Below, piece by piece: positions 1-8,975 of a DNA stretch of 64,000 nucleotides; positions within the stretch are counted from its first letter, which is position 1; every line of letters starts with the position of its first letter. The translations under genes were made by a program, and so were the position numbers. Origin of the DNA: Brenneria rubrifaciens. GTDB taxonomy: Bacteria > Pseudomonadota > Gammaproteobacteria > Enterobacterales > Enterobacteriaceae. The stretch covers positions 1,302,001-1,366,000 of the forward strand of contig NZ_CP034035.1 in assembly GCF_005484945.1 (NCBI RefSeq), in the 5' to 3' direction. Below the pieces are notes generated by a model, which searched no databases, was not told the origin of the DNA, and worked only from the letters and a program-made list of their open reading frames with translations.

Positions 1-326
1 GTACCGTTGCGTGATGCGCCGGACAGTCCTAATGCGTTGTTGGTCAGCCGCTCGTGCTCTGCCAGTTGCCTGCGACCCGCCTGTTGCAGCACAGCGCGCA
101 GTGAAGCCATGTCATTCTGTAGCGTGCGTTTGCCGATCTCCTGCGCCAGCCTTTCATTAATATAGCTTTCAATGTGGCGAACCTTAATCTGCGCCACCCG
201 CTGGATATTTAGCGCCCGTAAATGGTAGCTGAAACGCTGCACGATATGAATGCGATCGTTCACCGTTTTGTGGCTGCCGCCGCCGTTTTTCGGCAGCGCC
301 TTCATCTCCCCGCCTAATTTCCCCAT
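1..326 (-). CDS. Phage-type tyrosine integrase, N-terminal part (cut by window edge)
   Basis: Reading leftwards from the ATG at 326-324 gives an open frame that starts MGKLGGEMKALPKNG and runs off the window end. It contains the SAM-like DNA-binding region typical of the phage integrase N-terminal family (for example the stretch HIESYINERLAQEIGKRTL, about residues 48-66). An AGGGGGG Shine-Dalgarno sequence precedes the chosen ATG. The catalytic domain would lie outside the window, so activity cannot be judged. It is a different type from the P4-type integrases near 14 kb and 58 kb. Family call good, function inferred. Confidence 0.7.
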   Translation of the reverse strand, partial: MGKLGGEMKALPKNGGGSHKTVNDRIHIVQRFSYHLRALNIQRVAQIKVRHIESYINERLAQEIGKRTLQNDMASLRAVLQQAGRRQLAEHERLTNNALGLSGASRNG

Positions 327-418
327 ACATCCCCCCTGATTTGAAAACACAAATGGTCTCCGGCGTATGCTTTTTGGCTGCGCCAGAACGATACCGGTAA
401 GTGTCAAGGTAGTTGGCA

Positions 419-2283
419 GTGTGTCCTGAAGGTAGATCTTCTGGATGAAGTTTTACCATGCTGTATTTGTGATGAGGGTAGGCCCTTCGGGTTCGCCGAT
501 CAGGCGGTGATCCCAAACCACCTTGGGCTGCATACGTAAAGAGCGTGTGTGGTGAGCGCCATGGGAAAAGGCGGAGCAAGACTCCGTTAGGTAAGAATGA
601 TTGAGACGAACGCAAGTGAACCACTGAAGACATGTCGATAATTGCAACCGATATCAGAACTAGGGTCTTGTCAACGCTCTGGGATAAGTCAGACCGATAC
701 CTGAAGTGCGGGTCTGACGGTATCCGGCACGGAGGTGGCGTGACGATCATTCAGGCACAAGTATGGAACAGGAGAATCTGTCATTCCGATGCTAAGGGAG
801 CGATTCAAGCAGCGAACCTGTGGAGGATCTGAGTACCGATGCGGAATACAGAGACGGAGTCATGCGTAGTAGTGAGAAAGGTACTGTAATGGTATTGGAG
901 CGAAGGCATGACCCTATCCCGTTGAAAAGTTAGGACAACTGTGCATCAGGATGAACCTTGCTTGTCAACAAAACCCTTTGATATACCCAAACGTACTCTG
1001 TGGGAAGCGTGGAAATGCGTGGCCGCCAATAAAGGTGCGCCAGGCGTTGATAAGGAAAGCATCACCGCCTTCGGGGAACGGCTGGGAACCAATTTGTATA
1101 AGTTATGGAACCGGATGAGTTCGGGGAGTTATATGCCATCCCCGGTTCGTCAGGTATTGATCCCAAAAGGAGCCGGCGAGTTCAGGCCTCTGGGGATCCC
1201 TACCGTAGGCGATCGGGTGGCGCAAATGACGGTCAAGTTGATAGTGGAAGCGAGGCTGGAACAGCTTTTTCATCCCAGCTCATTTGGATATCGTCCACAA
1301 CGAAGTGCCCACCACGCAGTGGAGCAGACGCGACGGCATTGTTGGCGATACGACTGGGTGCCGGATATGGATATGAAAGCGTTCTTTGATACTCTCGACC
1401 ATGATTTGATGATGCGTGCCGTTGAAAAGCATATCCCTGAAAGCTGGATACGACTGTATATCAGACAATGGCTGGCGTGCCCGGTGATAGTAGCTGACGG
1501 ACAATGTCAGCCACGCGTTCGTGGAACGCCACAAGGCGGAGTCATTTCGCCGATATTAGCCAACCTCTACTTGCATTATGCATTTGATAGCTGGATGAAT
1601 AAACATTTTCCACAGGTGCCGTTCGAGCGTTATGCCGATGATATTGTCTGCCATTGCCGCACCGAATCTGAAGGAAAAGCGTTGCTCGAAGCCTTACAGG
1701 CGAGATTGACCGCCTGTCGGTTGCAACTTCATCCGGAAAAGACGCGGCTGGTGTATTGCAAAGATGGACGTCGAACCGGCGATGCCGAGCATACCCGATT
1801 TGATTTTCTGGGATTCAGCTTCCATGCCCGGACCGTACAGGATCGGCAGGGGAAGTTGTTTAGCGGATTTAATCCGGGTGTGAGCAGGAAAGCGCTCAAA
1901 CGGATGGGTGAAGTATTACGCGGTATGAAAATCGCCAGGGCAACCGGGATGGATCTAGGCCACTTGGCGAAACGGATCAATTCCCGGGTGCGAGGGTGGA
2001 TAACGTATTACGGAAAATTTTACCCGGAAATATTGTCCCGAGCCTTGGTCAGAATAGATCTGCATCTGGGGCGATGGGCCCGTAACAAATACAAACGGTT
2101 GCGTGGACACAAACGACGTTCATGGAACTGGCTCAAACAGATAAGAGGGCAATGTCCTAAATTGTTTGCGCACTGGGCATTTATCTATACAAAGGCAGTT
2201 GGATAAGAAAAACCATATGAATCGAGAGATTCACGTACGGTTCTGTGCGAGCCTGAGGGGGCGGTTCCCTTGGGCTACTCGAC
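419..2283 (+). mobile_element. Group II intron, copy 1 (inner intron)
   Basis: Starts GTGTG at 419 and ends CTACTCGAC at 2283; 1865 bp, nearly identical to the copy at 21716-23581. It encodes a reverse transcriptase/maturase in domain IV. Its domain V (2210-2243) differs from copy 2 by three G-to-A changes (2210, 2212, 2215). One turns the catalytic AGC triad into AAC, so this copy is unlikely to self-splice. It is inserted in the domain I hairpin of an older group II intron relic. Confidence 0.85.
941..2206 (+). CDS. ltrA: Group II intron reverse transcriptase/maturase, copy 1
   Basis: 421 residues from a GTG start behind an AGGA ribosome site. Family order is visible: RT N-terminal region (TLWEAWKCVAANKGAPGVDKE), fingers-palm with the active-site motif FERYADDIVCH (about residue 230), a TPQGGVISP motif just before it, and a C-terminal maturase (group II intron, GIIM) region ending TKAVG. 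No HNH endonuclease domain follows, so insertion would be endonuclease-independent. The protein should bind and help splice its own intron RNA and copy it during retrohoming. The frame is intact, but the host RNA has a damaged domain V, so the protein may only work in trans on copy 2. Confidence 0.92.
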   Translation: MHQDEPCLSTKPFDIPKRTLWEAWKCVAANKGAPGVDKESITAFGERLGTNLYKLWNRMSSGSYMPSPVRQVLIPKGAGEFRPLGIPTVGDRVAQMTVKLIVEARLEQLFHPSSFGYRPQRSAHHAVEQTRRHCWRYDWVPDMDMKAFFDTLDHDLMMRAVEKHIPESWIRLYIRQWLACPVIVADGQCQPRVRGTPQGGVISPILANLYLHYAFDSWMNKHFPQVPFERYADDIVCHCRTESEGKALLEALQARLTACRLQLHPEKTRLVYCKDGRRTGDAEHTRFDFLGFSFHARTVQDRQGKLFSGFNPGVSRKALKRMGEVLRGMKIARATGMDLGHLAKRINSRVRGWITYYGKFYPEILSRALVRIDLHLGRWARNKYKRLRGHKRRSWNWLKQIRGQCPKLFAHWAFIYTKAVG

Positions 2284-2628
2284 GCTACCGATATGAAGCA
2301 GCGAGGAAAGCCAGACCGGGTCGATGGTCAAGGCAATGCCGCCAATGGCAACGTGTAGGCGTGGTGATGTTGAATCCAGATAAGCCACAACTGGCATCAG
2401 AAAAAGCCGCCTAAAAACTACTCATTAAGGGTGACAACTTCGTTGACAGCTACCGGCAATATGAGTTCGCCAGACGTTTACGAGGCAGGAGCCGTATGTG
2501 GTAGTTCCGCACGTACGGATCTGGGCGGGGGGCAGGTAACTGCCACCCCTACCGCAACCAGAGAAAATATCAATGACACAAATCAAAAAGAGGAATGAAA
2601 AACTATAATTAAATAAAGATGGGGTGTT

Positions 2629-2679
2629 CAAAAAAAATAACAGGCCCAATAATCTCAAGTAAAATACTGATGGACCTGT
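2629..2679 (-). terminator. Terminator of the radical SAM/pheS operon
   Basis: On the minus strand an ACAGGTCC / GGGCCTGT stem (2640-2679, long loop) is followed by TTATTTTTTTT, just downstream of the pheS stop. This fits a Rho-independent terminator, though the loop is long. Confidence 0.5.
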
Positions 2680-2692
2680 ATATATATTTGGG

Positions 2693-3676
2693 CTATTTAA
2701 ATTGATGAAGAAAACGAATGTCATTTTCAAAAAAAGGACGTAAATCATTAACACCATAACGTAGCATTGTCAGTCTCTCTACGCCCATACCAAATGCAAA
2801 TCCAGAGTATTCTTCAGGATCAATTTTGACAGCTTGTAAAACCTTTGGATGCACCATTCCACATCCCAATACTTCTAACCATTTACCATTTTTCCCCATT
2901 ACATCGACTTCAGCCCCAGGTTCTACAAATGGGAAGAATGAGGGACGAAATCTAATTTGTAATTCTTCTTCAAAAAAATTATAGAGGAATGAATGAAGTA
3001 TTCCCTTTAGTTGCGCAAAGCTGACACCATGATCAATAAATAGTCCTTCTATCTGATGGAACATTGGCGTGTGAGTCATATCATAATCGTTTCGGTATAC
3101 TCGTCCGGGGGCAATAAGTCTCAACGGAGGGGATTGAGTTTCCATTGTTCTTATTTGTACGCTTGATGTATGCGGACGTAACATAACCTCCGGATTAAAA
3201 TAAAATGTATCTTGAGAATCACGAGCGGGATGATATTTTGGCATATTTAAAGCGTCAAAGCAATGGAATCCATCTTCAATTTCTGGCCCTTGGGCCACAG
3301 TAAATCCCATTTCAATAAAAAAATCTTTAATTCGTTCAATTGTTCGGGTTACTGGATGTAGTCCTCCACTTTCTATTCCTCTTCCAGGGAGTGACACATC
3401 AATAATTTCATCTGTAATAAGAGCATCAATTTTTTTTGTTTCTAATTCCTTTCGTTTTTTTTCAAATATTTTCTGTAATTCTTTTTTTGCCTCATTTATT
3501 AGGCTACCAATCACAGGACGTTCTTCCGGGGGAAAAGATGGTAATTCTTTGGCTTTTGATGTAAACAATCCTTTTTTACCTAAGTACTTGATATGGAATT
3601 CTTTTAGCTCTTGTAACGAAGTGGCTTTAGAAATATCCTTCTTACCACAATTTACAAGTTGTTCTATAGTTGTCAC
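2693..3676 (-). CDS. pheS: Phenylalanyl-tRNA synthetase alpha subunit (accessory copy, likely self-resistance)
   Basis: I chose the GTG at 3676 because AGGAGG lies just upstream and it gives 327 residues, the length of E. coli PheS. The class II core is complete: motif 2 ([21 protein letters not shown]), the [22 protein letters not shown] stretch in two parts, and [18 protein letters not shown] near the C-terminus. It charges tRNA-Phe together with PheT, but no pheT is present here, so it must pair with the chromosomal PheT. The segment reading QTSG in E. coli as I recall it is HTSS here, near the substrate pocket. It lies at the end of a biosynthetic gene run, so self-resistance to a PheRS inhibitor is my inference. 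Base composition is AT-rich like its neighbours. Confidence 0.92.
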   Translation of the reverse strand: MTTIEQLVNCGKKDISKATSLQELKEFHIKYLGKKGLFTSKAKELPSFPPEERPVIGSLINEAKKELQKIFEKKRKELETKKIDALITDEIIDVSLPGRGIESGGLHPVTRTIERIKDFFIEMGFTVAQGPEIEDGFHCFDALNMPKYHPARDSQDTFYFNPEVMLRPHTSSVQIRTMETQSPPLRLIAPGRVYRNDYDMTHTPMFHQIEGLFIDHGVSFAQLKGILHSFLYNFFEEELQIRFRPSFFPFVEPGAEVDVMGKNGKWLEVLGCGMVHPKVLQAVKIDPEEYSGFAFGMGVERLTMLRYGVNDLRPFFENDIRFLHQFK

Positions 3677-3771
3677 ATTCCCTCCTATCTTTATGTTTTT
3701 AATTTGTTGTTTTTTCAATATTTTGATAAAATCAATACTCTTTTGTTACGCTTTATAGATAGATAAAGGTA

Positions 3772-3840
3772 CTACCAAAAATGTCTACTTTTCCAGTATT
3801 TTTTGATCTTTGGCGCAAATTGGTATGATTGTTTCTTCAT
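3772..3840 (-). CDS. Possible 22-residue peptide upstream of pheS
   Basis: An ATG (3840) opens a 22-codon frame ending TAG at 3772. The peptide starts MKKQSYQFAP and ends KSRHFW, rich in Lys and aromatic residues. It lies in the only large gap (3677-4058) of the operon, about 95 nt before pheS. No good ribosome site is visible. It could be a peptide precursor for the radical SAM enzymes, a leader peptide controlling pheS, or chance. The rest of the gap shows nothing recognisable. Confidence 0.22.
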   Translation of the reverse strand: MKKQSYQFAPKIKKYWKSRHFW

Positions 3841-4058
3841 TTTTATGCACTTAATAATTTATGATTTTCGAACTGAACACATCTTTAATGAGATACAGAT
3901 AAAACCAGTGACCTTGGTCATTGTTTCATGCACACAACAGTTCAACGCTATCTGTTCTGATATCTGTGTCAGTCGTCCTCATCAGTTTCTCCGTAATAGT
4001 TCAGTGATCTACTATTTTGAAAAGTTATTTAATTATATAAACTAAAAATGTTTTATTG

Positions 4059-4553
4059 TTAACTATCATTACGGGATTCCCAGAAATCAATTAATTCTTC
4101 TGTAGAACATTTTTTTTCAAGACTTACAATCTTAATATTACTCCCTAGCTGGCTGGCAAATCCTGAAGAAGGGATACTATACTTCAAATATCCTCTTTTT
4201 TTTCCTGTAGTTACACTCATTCCATAGTATATATATTCAATACCAGCTAATTGAGCAACTGTCATGCAAATTGGACACGGTTCGCAAGTTGATATTAGTA
4301 TCGCCCCTTTTGGGAATTGGTTAACGTCTAATTTTCTTAAAGCAGTATAAATGGCTACGACTTCTGCATGATCAGCGGGATTATTATTTCTCATGGCGAG
4401 ATCGTACGTGCAAGTAATTATTTCTTTATCAACAATCACACAGGCACCAAAAGGATTTTCTCCTTTTTTAATACCTTCAAGAGCTTTTAGTTTACACTTA
4501 TTAAGTGCGCTAATAACAAATGAAATGTTATTGTTTCTATTTATTTCTTGCAT
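4059..4553 (-). CDS. Cytidine/guanine deaminase-family zinc enzyme
   Basis: 164 residues with both zinc signatures of the family: HAEVVAI (residues 62-68; His ligand and proton-shuttle Glu) and PCPIC (92-96; two Cys ligands). The sequence around them resembles guanine deaminase and tRNA adenosine deaminase more than free cytidine deaminases. The reaction would be hydrolytic deamination of a nucleobase or a related ring. Its ATG lies inside the end of the upstream methyltransferase gene (16-bp overlap), so the two are probably translationally coupled and act in one pathway. The substrate is unknown; a nucleobase-like part of a natural product is plausible. Confidence 0.85.
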   Translation of the reverse strand: MQEINRNNNISFVISALNKCKLKALEGIKKGENPFGACVIVDKEIITCTYDLAMRNNNPADHAEVVAIYTALRKLDVNQFPKGAILISTCEPCPICMTVAQLAGIEYIYYGMSVTTGKKRGYLKYSIPSSGFASQLGSNIKIVSLEKKCSTEELIDFWESRNDS

Positions 4554-5232
4554 GTATCACCCATACACTTGGAATTTTGAAAGCTAATTCAAACTTATCT
4601 TTGCTGGAAATGTCAGGATCATTACGCCATTGTTCGTAATTATGGTGTTTTTCATCAATGAATCCTTCTTGAATATCTACGATTTTCAAATTGAGTTGAT
4701 TACAGCAATGTATCCAACTGCTTATATCATGTATAAAGTGTTCTAACTTAATATATGTTTTATTCATTATAAATCCCCTAGTGAATCCACATGAAGCACG
4801 AATTGGGTGAAAATCACTAATAATGATTTCTCCATCTTTTTTAACAACTCTTTTGGCCTCAGATAAAACTTTAAATAAACTATTTACATGGCCGATAGCA
4901 AGAGATGATACTAAAATATCAAAGGAGCTATCAGCTAGAGGAATATTCAAAATGTTACCATGAATTACTTTCAACTTGGAATGTTTGTTTATTTTTTTAC
5001 ATTTTTCAATCATCGAATTAGAATAATCAAAAGCAAGTATTTTTTTTGCACCATATTCAATACATAGTTTTGAAATACGACCAGCGCCGCAAGCGGCATC
5101 TATAATTGAACGATTTAAACAACATGTTTGTAGTTTACGTTTTAAAATTATATGTTCTGATTCCATTAAAGGGTTAAATGGCTGATTGCTATATAGAGAA
5201 GACCACGTGTCATATTTTTCAATATTATTCAT
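4537..5232 (-). CDS. SAM-dependent class I methyltransferase
   Basis: 231 residues. The Rossmann-type SAM-binding motif I is clear (IIDAACGAGRISKL, about residues 43-56), with an acidic end of strand 2 (ILAFDYS) and motif IV-like FDILVSSLAIGHV; it belongs to the Methyltransf_11/25 type. It overlaps the aldo-keto reductase gene by 8 bp and the deaminase gene by 17 bp, so it is a tightly coupled operon member. It probably methylates the small molecule made by the cluster; acceptor atom unknown. Confidence 0.85.
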   Translation of the reverse strand: MNNIEKYDTWSSLYSNQPFNPLMESEHIILKRKLQTCCLNRSIIDAACGAGRISKLCIEYGAKKILAFDYSNSMIEKCKKINKHSKLKVIHGNILNIPLADSSFDILVSSLAIGHVNSLFKVLSEAKRVVKKDGEIIISDFHPIRASCGFTRGFIMNKTYIKLEHFIHDISSWIHCCNQLNLKIVDIQEGFIDEKHHNYEQWRNDPDISSKDKFELAFKIPSVWVIHARNK

Positions 5233-6082
5233 TTAATAAAATCTCCAATAAATATTCGGCCTGTTTTATATTGGATGCTCCAATGATAATATAATCAAGA
5301 TCGGCCATTACTGACTGGATAGCAAGTTTCTCAATCGGTATATTGATTGCTTGCGCTAAATTGTAAAGTTTTTTTGTTTTTTTTATAAAATCATCTTCTA
5401 TTTTTATGCCAAGGCGATTGAATCTATATCTATCATTAGTTGGACAATGAATATATTTACCTGTAAGTAATCCTCCGCCTAAAATCGAATAACCATAAAA
5501 GTGAATTCTTTTCCTGATGACTAAGTCTAACATATCCCAAGTGTAATTTCGTTCCAAAAAAGAGCATTTATACTGCACTGATGTAAAACGTTCTGTACCT
5601 AGTTCTATAGCTTGTGCTAGTTGATATCCAGTGAAATTACTTACGCCATATTCAGCTATCATTTGATGATCGCAAAGCCATTCTAGCGCAGATATTGATT
5701 CTGCAATATTAACTGAAGAATCAAACCCATGTAATAAGAATAAATTTATTCTGTCAACTTTAAGGTTTTTTAAAGACATCATACATGAGTTAATTATGTT
5801 TCTATATGATAGGTCGATTGATTTATTACCATTAATTGACTTACTAACTTTTGAACAGATATAAACATTACTATATGATTTAAGTGCATTGCCTAACATA
5901 TGCTCAGAAGCTCCATCTGAATATCCATAGGCAGTGTCAAACCTTCTTATTCCAGCGTCATAAAAGAGACGAACTAATTCGATAGAATTATTAGTTTGAT
6001 TAGAACCAATTCTGCTGAAAATTCCCTTATTACCAAAGGTCATAGTTCCAAAGCATAGATTTTTTGCGGAAATATTTACCAT
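5225..6082 (-). CDS. Aldo-keto reductase
   Basis: 285 residues. The AKR catalytic set is visible: Asp49 and Tyr54 in FDTAYGYSDG, Lys78 in YICSKVS, His118 in NLFLLHGFD. The C-terminal region has an IIGASN motif typical of NADP(H) binding in this fold. It would reduce a carbonyl or oxidise an alcohol using a nicotinamide cofactor. It lies 5 bp after the upstream methyltransferase gene and overlaps the next one, fitting a single biosynthetic transcript. Confidence 0.88.
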   Translation of the reverse strand: MVNISAKNLCFGTMTFGNKGIFSRIGSNQTNNSIELVRLFYDAGIRRFDTAYGYSDGASEHMLGNALKSYSNVYICSKVSKSINGNKSIDLSYRNIINSCMMSLKNLKVDRINLFLLHGFDSSVNIAESISALEWLCDHQMIAEYGVSNFTGYQLAQAIELGTERFTSVQYKCSFLERNYTWDMLDLVIRKRIHFYGYSILGGGLLTGKYIHCPTNDRYRFNRLGIKIEDDFIKKTKKLYNLAQAINIPIEKLAIQSVMADLDYIIIGASNIKQAEYLLEILLNE

Positions 6083-6087
6083 GAAAT

Positions 6088-7032
6088 TCAGTAGCCTATT
6101 AGTAGATGATGTTTTGGTAGCATTGGCATAATTTCTTCAAACCATTCTACCTGTTCTAGATTATCCTTTATTTCATTGAAATAAAGGATATTGTTCGTCT
6201 CTCCAAATTCCTCTTGAAATCCGACCAAAAAATATTTGAATAGATGTAAATGGTCACGTGTGATTTTCCTTATATATAATGGACACTCACTCAAAGACCA
6301 TGTTGAGATAAAAAGATTTTTTTTATAACCCGATATGGTGTTTAAAACTGATTCCCATTTGTCTGGATCATGAAATAATAAAACTTTATTTAATCTATGG
6401 CTATTTAAAAAATACTGTTGAATAGCACTCATGACCTCTAAATCGAATATATGATATGAGCCAGTAAACCCTATTTCATGAATTGTTTTACACATATTTC
6501 CATATCCACCGCCAAATTCGAATATATTGTCAATCTCATTAATTTTGAGATTGCTTTTATCTAAAAATTTCACTAGGCAGTAGCTATGATGCACTATCGC
6601 CCCCGTTAGTTTTATATTTCCTAGAAAAGGAAGTGGGTTGCCTACCTTCGGATAGGTTATATTGTCCTTTATTTCTTTCCATAATTTATTATTCTTTAAA
6701 TATTTATATTCTTTATATAAAAAAGATGAATTTTCTTCACCCATGGTTTCTTTGATGCACTCCCATTGTAAAAAATTATCAATCCCTTTTTCTTTAATAT
6801 TGGAAATTATTTTTCTGGTAATCACTGACCATTGGTTAAAGGATTTATACTCGGTATCAGATATAGGATCGGTTATTTTTATTAACTCAGTATTTAGTTT
6901 GTTTACATTCTCATGTAAAGGTGAGTGATTTCTACTATAACACACAAGCCATATCAGTCTTGCCAAGTAGGCTTTCATTATGATTTTATATTTACTTTCA
7001 AAATAAGTGTCATCTATCATGTAATTGTTCAC
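6088..7032 (-). CDS. Putative sugar O-methyltransferase-like protein
   Basis: 314 residues from a GTG start placed after a strong AAGGAGG. The SAM-binding glycine motif is FEFGGGYGNM (171-180), with IFDLE at the end of the next strand. The overall look matches the putative sugar O-methyltransferase family seen in polysaccharide and natural-product loci. The N-terminal 120 residues are helical and not recognised. It lies 11 bp after the third radical SAM gene. O-methylation of a sugar-like or cyclitol group is a guess from family only. Confidence 0.68.
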   Translation of the reverse strand: MNNYMIDDTYFESKYKIIMKAYLARLIWLVCYSRNHSPLHENVNKLNTELIKITDPISDTEYKSFNQWSVITRKIISNIKEKGIDNFLQWECIKETMGEENSSFLYKEYKYLKNNKLWKEIKDNITYPKVGNPLPFLGNIKLTGAIVHHSYCLVKFLDKSNLKINEIDNIFEFGGGYGNMCKTIHEIGFTGSYHIFDLEVMSAIQQYFLNSHRLNKVLLFHDPDKWESVLNTISGYKKNLFISTWSLSECPLYIRKITRDHLHLFKYFLVGFQEEFGETNNILYFNEIKDNLEQVEWFEEIMPMLPKHHLLIGY

Positions 7033-7043
7033 AATTTTCCTCC

Positions 7044-7949
7044 TTATGAGGTAAAGCCGCAGCAGACAAAATCAAATGTATGATTACAGCAATTTATATT
7101 TTTTCCCCACATCGTGGCACAATTAATTACATCTCCGTTATAATTTATGAAAATTATTTTTTCATGCATGTCACATTTTTTATAAATTTTATTTTCTTTT
7201 TTATTAATTACTTTTAAAATTGTTTCAAGGGAATCATTTGAATTTCTAATTTTATTTTTATACCTTTCATTTTGCTTTAGTTCTAATAGTTTTTGAATTA
7301 TAATGCTATCTTTAGTTTGTAAGATTAATTCGGTAGGAATATTACCTGTTTGTACTATGGGTTGAAAACGTATCTGAGAGACACCATGGTTTAACCAGTC
7401 ATCAATGATCTTGTGAAAATTTTCAACATGTGTGGTGAGTAAAGAATGAAGAATAACCTTTAATTCAACTTTAAAACCATATTCTTTAGCTGCTTTTTCA
7501 ATAAAAGCATAGGGCATTTTACATTGTCTTAATGTAGTTTGATGTTCTTCTAATAGTTCTGAAGAAACATGAAAATTTAGATTTATTTTCTCATTATACA
7601 GTGATGCTAAAATTTCAGATGCTTTATGATGTACGCCATTTGTATGGATGGATATAAATTTACCATTTTTTTTCAGATCTAATGCCAGTGTGATAATGTT
7701 TTTTGCGGCTAGTGGTTCTCCACCGGATAACATTACTTCGATGATATCATCATTTAAAAGCAAACTTATATTTTTTAATTTTTCGTTTTTATTGCTAAAT
7801 TTTGATAGTTTATCATACCAGTTTTCTTCCCCAAGAGGTCGGCAATAAATACAATGTAAATTACATCGATTAGTAATCGAAATGATGGCGAGTTTATTTT
7901 TTTTTAAAAAAACTCTGCTTAACCGATCTTCATTTGAATAAGTATCCAT
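7044..7949 (-). CDS. Radical SAM enzyme (third in operon)
   Basis: 301 residues. The [4Fe-4S] motif CNLHCIYC (Cys29, 33, 36) and the SAM-binding GGEP (76-79) are intact. The C-terminal 60 residues hold six more Cys (one, then one, then two CC pairs), suggesting an auxiliary cluster of SPASM or twitch type. The radical reaction cannot be told from sequence. The ATG follows the previous stop by 3 bp behind GGAGG. Such enzymes need low oxygen, which fits the FNR-type promoter of the operon. Confidence 0.88.
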   Translation of the reverse strand: MDTYSNEDRLSRVFLKKNKLAIISITNRCNLHCIYCRPLGEENWYDKLSKFSNKNEKLKNISLLLNDDIIEVMLSGGEPLAAKNIITLALDLKKNGKFISIHTNGVHHKASEILASLYNEKINLNFHVSSELLEEHQTTLRQCKMPYAFIEKAAKEYGFKVELKVILHSLLTTHVENFHKIIDDWLNHGVSQIRFQPIVQTGNIPTELILQTKDSIIIQKLLELKQNERYKNKIRNSNDSLETILKVINKKENKIYKKCDMHEKIIFINYNGDVINCATMWGKNINCCNHTFDFVCCGFTS

Positions 7950-7952
7950 GAC

Positions 7953-8960
7953 TCATCCTCCCATATACCCAATATTTCCTTTACATCCTATCGACATGAA
8001 CTCCCAGTCATACGGGCACCAAAAGTTTCTCTTTTTATTTTCACTAATTGGAAGTTTTCTTATTACTGGACATAATTCGCTCTTTTCTATAACTAAGTTC
8101 TCTCTCCTTTCAATTATTTCTTCTAGTGAATCACTGATAATGTTACCTAGAAGTAAACTATTATTATTTTTTTGCTCTGAAATGTGTTCAGCCATTAACA
8201 GACAACAAAAATAGACATTACCATCAGCCCGAATGTCGATACTATGCGTCGATGCTTTTGCACATAGCTTATAATTTTTCTTTAGTGGATGATCGAGATA
8301 ACTATTTTCCCATACAAGACTGAAGGTTGGATTATTTAAAATCAACCAATTTTTAACTCTTTGTTTTAATATTCCCCATATTTTTTGATTGACCATTTTA
8401 TATTTAGAATGTTTTGCCTGGCCAATCTCAGTTAAGCTATATATAGAAACGTTATCCACCTTATACTTATTAATAAAATCAAGGATTTTTTCAATATGAC
8501 TATAGTTATCGCGATGAATGACTATGTTTATATAGACATTTACAGGACTATTTTCTAGAGATTTTAATAAATAAAGAGTGTTAGTAAAGGTTTTTGGTTT
8601 TAATTGATCATGAATCATTATCTCGGTAGAGCTTATATCTACAGAAATACGCTTGACACCTAAAGATATAGATCTATAGATTTTGTCTATCCTTGCTGAA
8701 GCATTCGTTGTTATGCCAATATCCAGCTTTTTTTTGTTTAAAAAATAAATTAAATCATAAATTTTTTTATATAAAAAAGGCTCTCCACCAAATATGTTTA
8801 CATTGCATCGTGGGGATATATATGACGAATTCTTGGCAAAAAAATTTATCCAATCTGCAGGTGATAACTCTGGGATAGTAAGCCGATTTGACAGAAAAAG
8901 GCAATGTGAACAGCATCTATTGCACCTGTTGGTTAAATGTATTTGTACTGAACTGATCAT
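7953..8960 (-). CDS. Radical SAM/SPASM enzyme (second in operon)
   Basis: 335 residues. The cluster motif starts very early: Cys13, 17, 20 in CNRCCSHC; the GGEP motif is at 58-61. The C-terminal third has SPASM-like cysteines (LCAKAS, a CC pair after DGNVYF, ELCP, WCPYDW, GCKG). SPASM enzymes modify peptides (for example sactionine or Lys-Trp links) or sugars and cyclitols (for example BtrN-like dehydrogenases). It is 15 bp downstream of the first radical SAM gene. Substrate unknown. Confidence 0.88.
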   Translation of the reverse strand: MISSVQIHLTNRCNRCCSHCLFLSNRLTIPELSPADWINFFAKNSSYISPRCNVNIFGGEPFLYKKIYDLIYFLNKKKLDIGITTNASARIDKIYRSISLGVKRISVDISSTEIMIHDQLKPKTFTNTLYLLKSLENSPVNVYINIVIHRDNYSHIEKILDFINKYKVDNVSIYSLTEIGQAKHSKYKMVNQKIWGILKQRVKNWLILNNPTFSLVWENSYLDHPLKKNYKLCAKASTHSIDIRADGNVYFCCLLMAEHISEQKNNNSLLLGNIISDSLEEIIERRENLVIEKSELCPVIRKLPISENKKRNFWCPYDWEFMSIGCKGNIGYMGG

Positions 8961-8975
8961 ATCTTTATTCCAACA

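Larger units (their letters stand above)
378..2558 (+). mobile_element. Outer group II intron relic (LtrB-like), split by an inner intron
   Basis: The 5' part (about 378-418) reads like the start of an LtrB-type intron (TGCGCCAG..., then GGTAAGTGTCAAGGTAG). If the inner intron is removed, GGTAG-TTGGCAG-CTACC forms a hairpin across the junction, as in LtrB domain I. The 3' part (2284 to about 2558) holds an in-frame 21-residue stub (MKQRGKPDRV...NAANGNV, 2293-2358), which looks like the start of an intron protein, then a good domain V (2489-2522, GAGCCG...CGTACGG, AGC triad intact) and a domain VI hairpin. Most of domains I-IV and the reverse transcriptase are missing, so it is dead. Exact ends are uncertain. 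Confidence 0.5.

Noticed and set aside
632..832. Open frames in the 5' part of both group II introns (also 21930-22252)
   Set aside because: They lie in structured intron RNA (domains I-III) and have no similarity to proteins.
3803..4045. 80-residue plus-strand frame in the gap before pheS
   Set aside because: Opposite to the operon, no ribosome site, odd composition.
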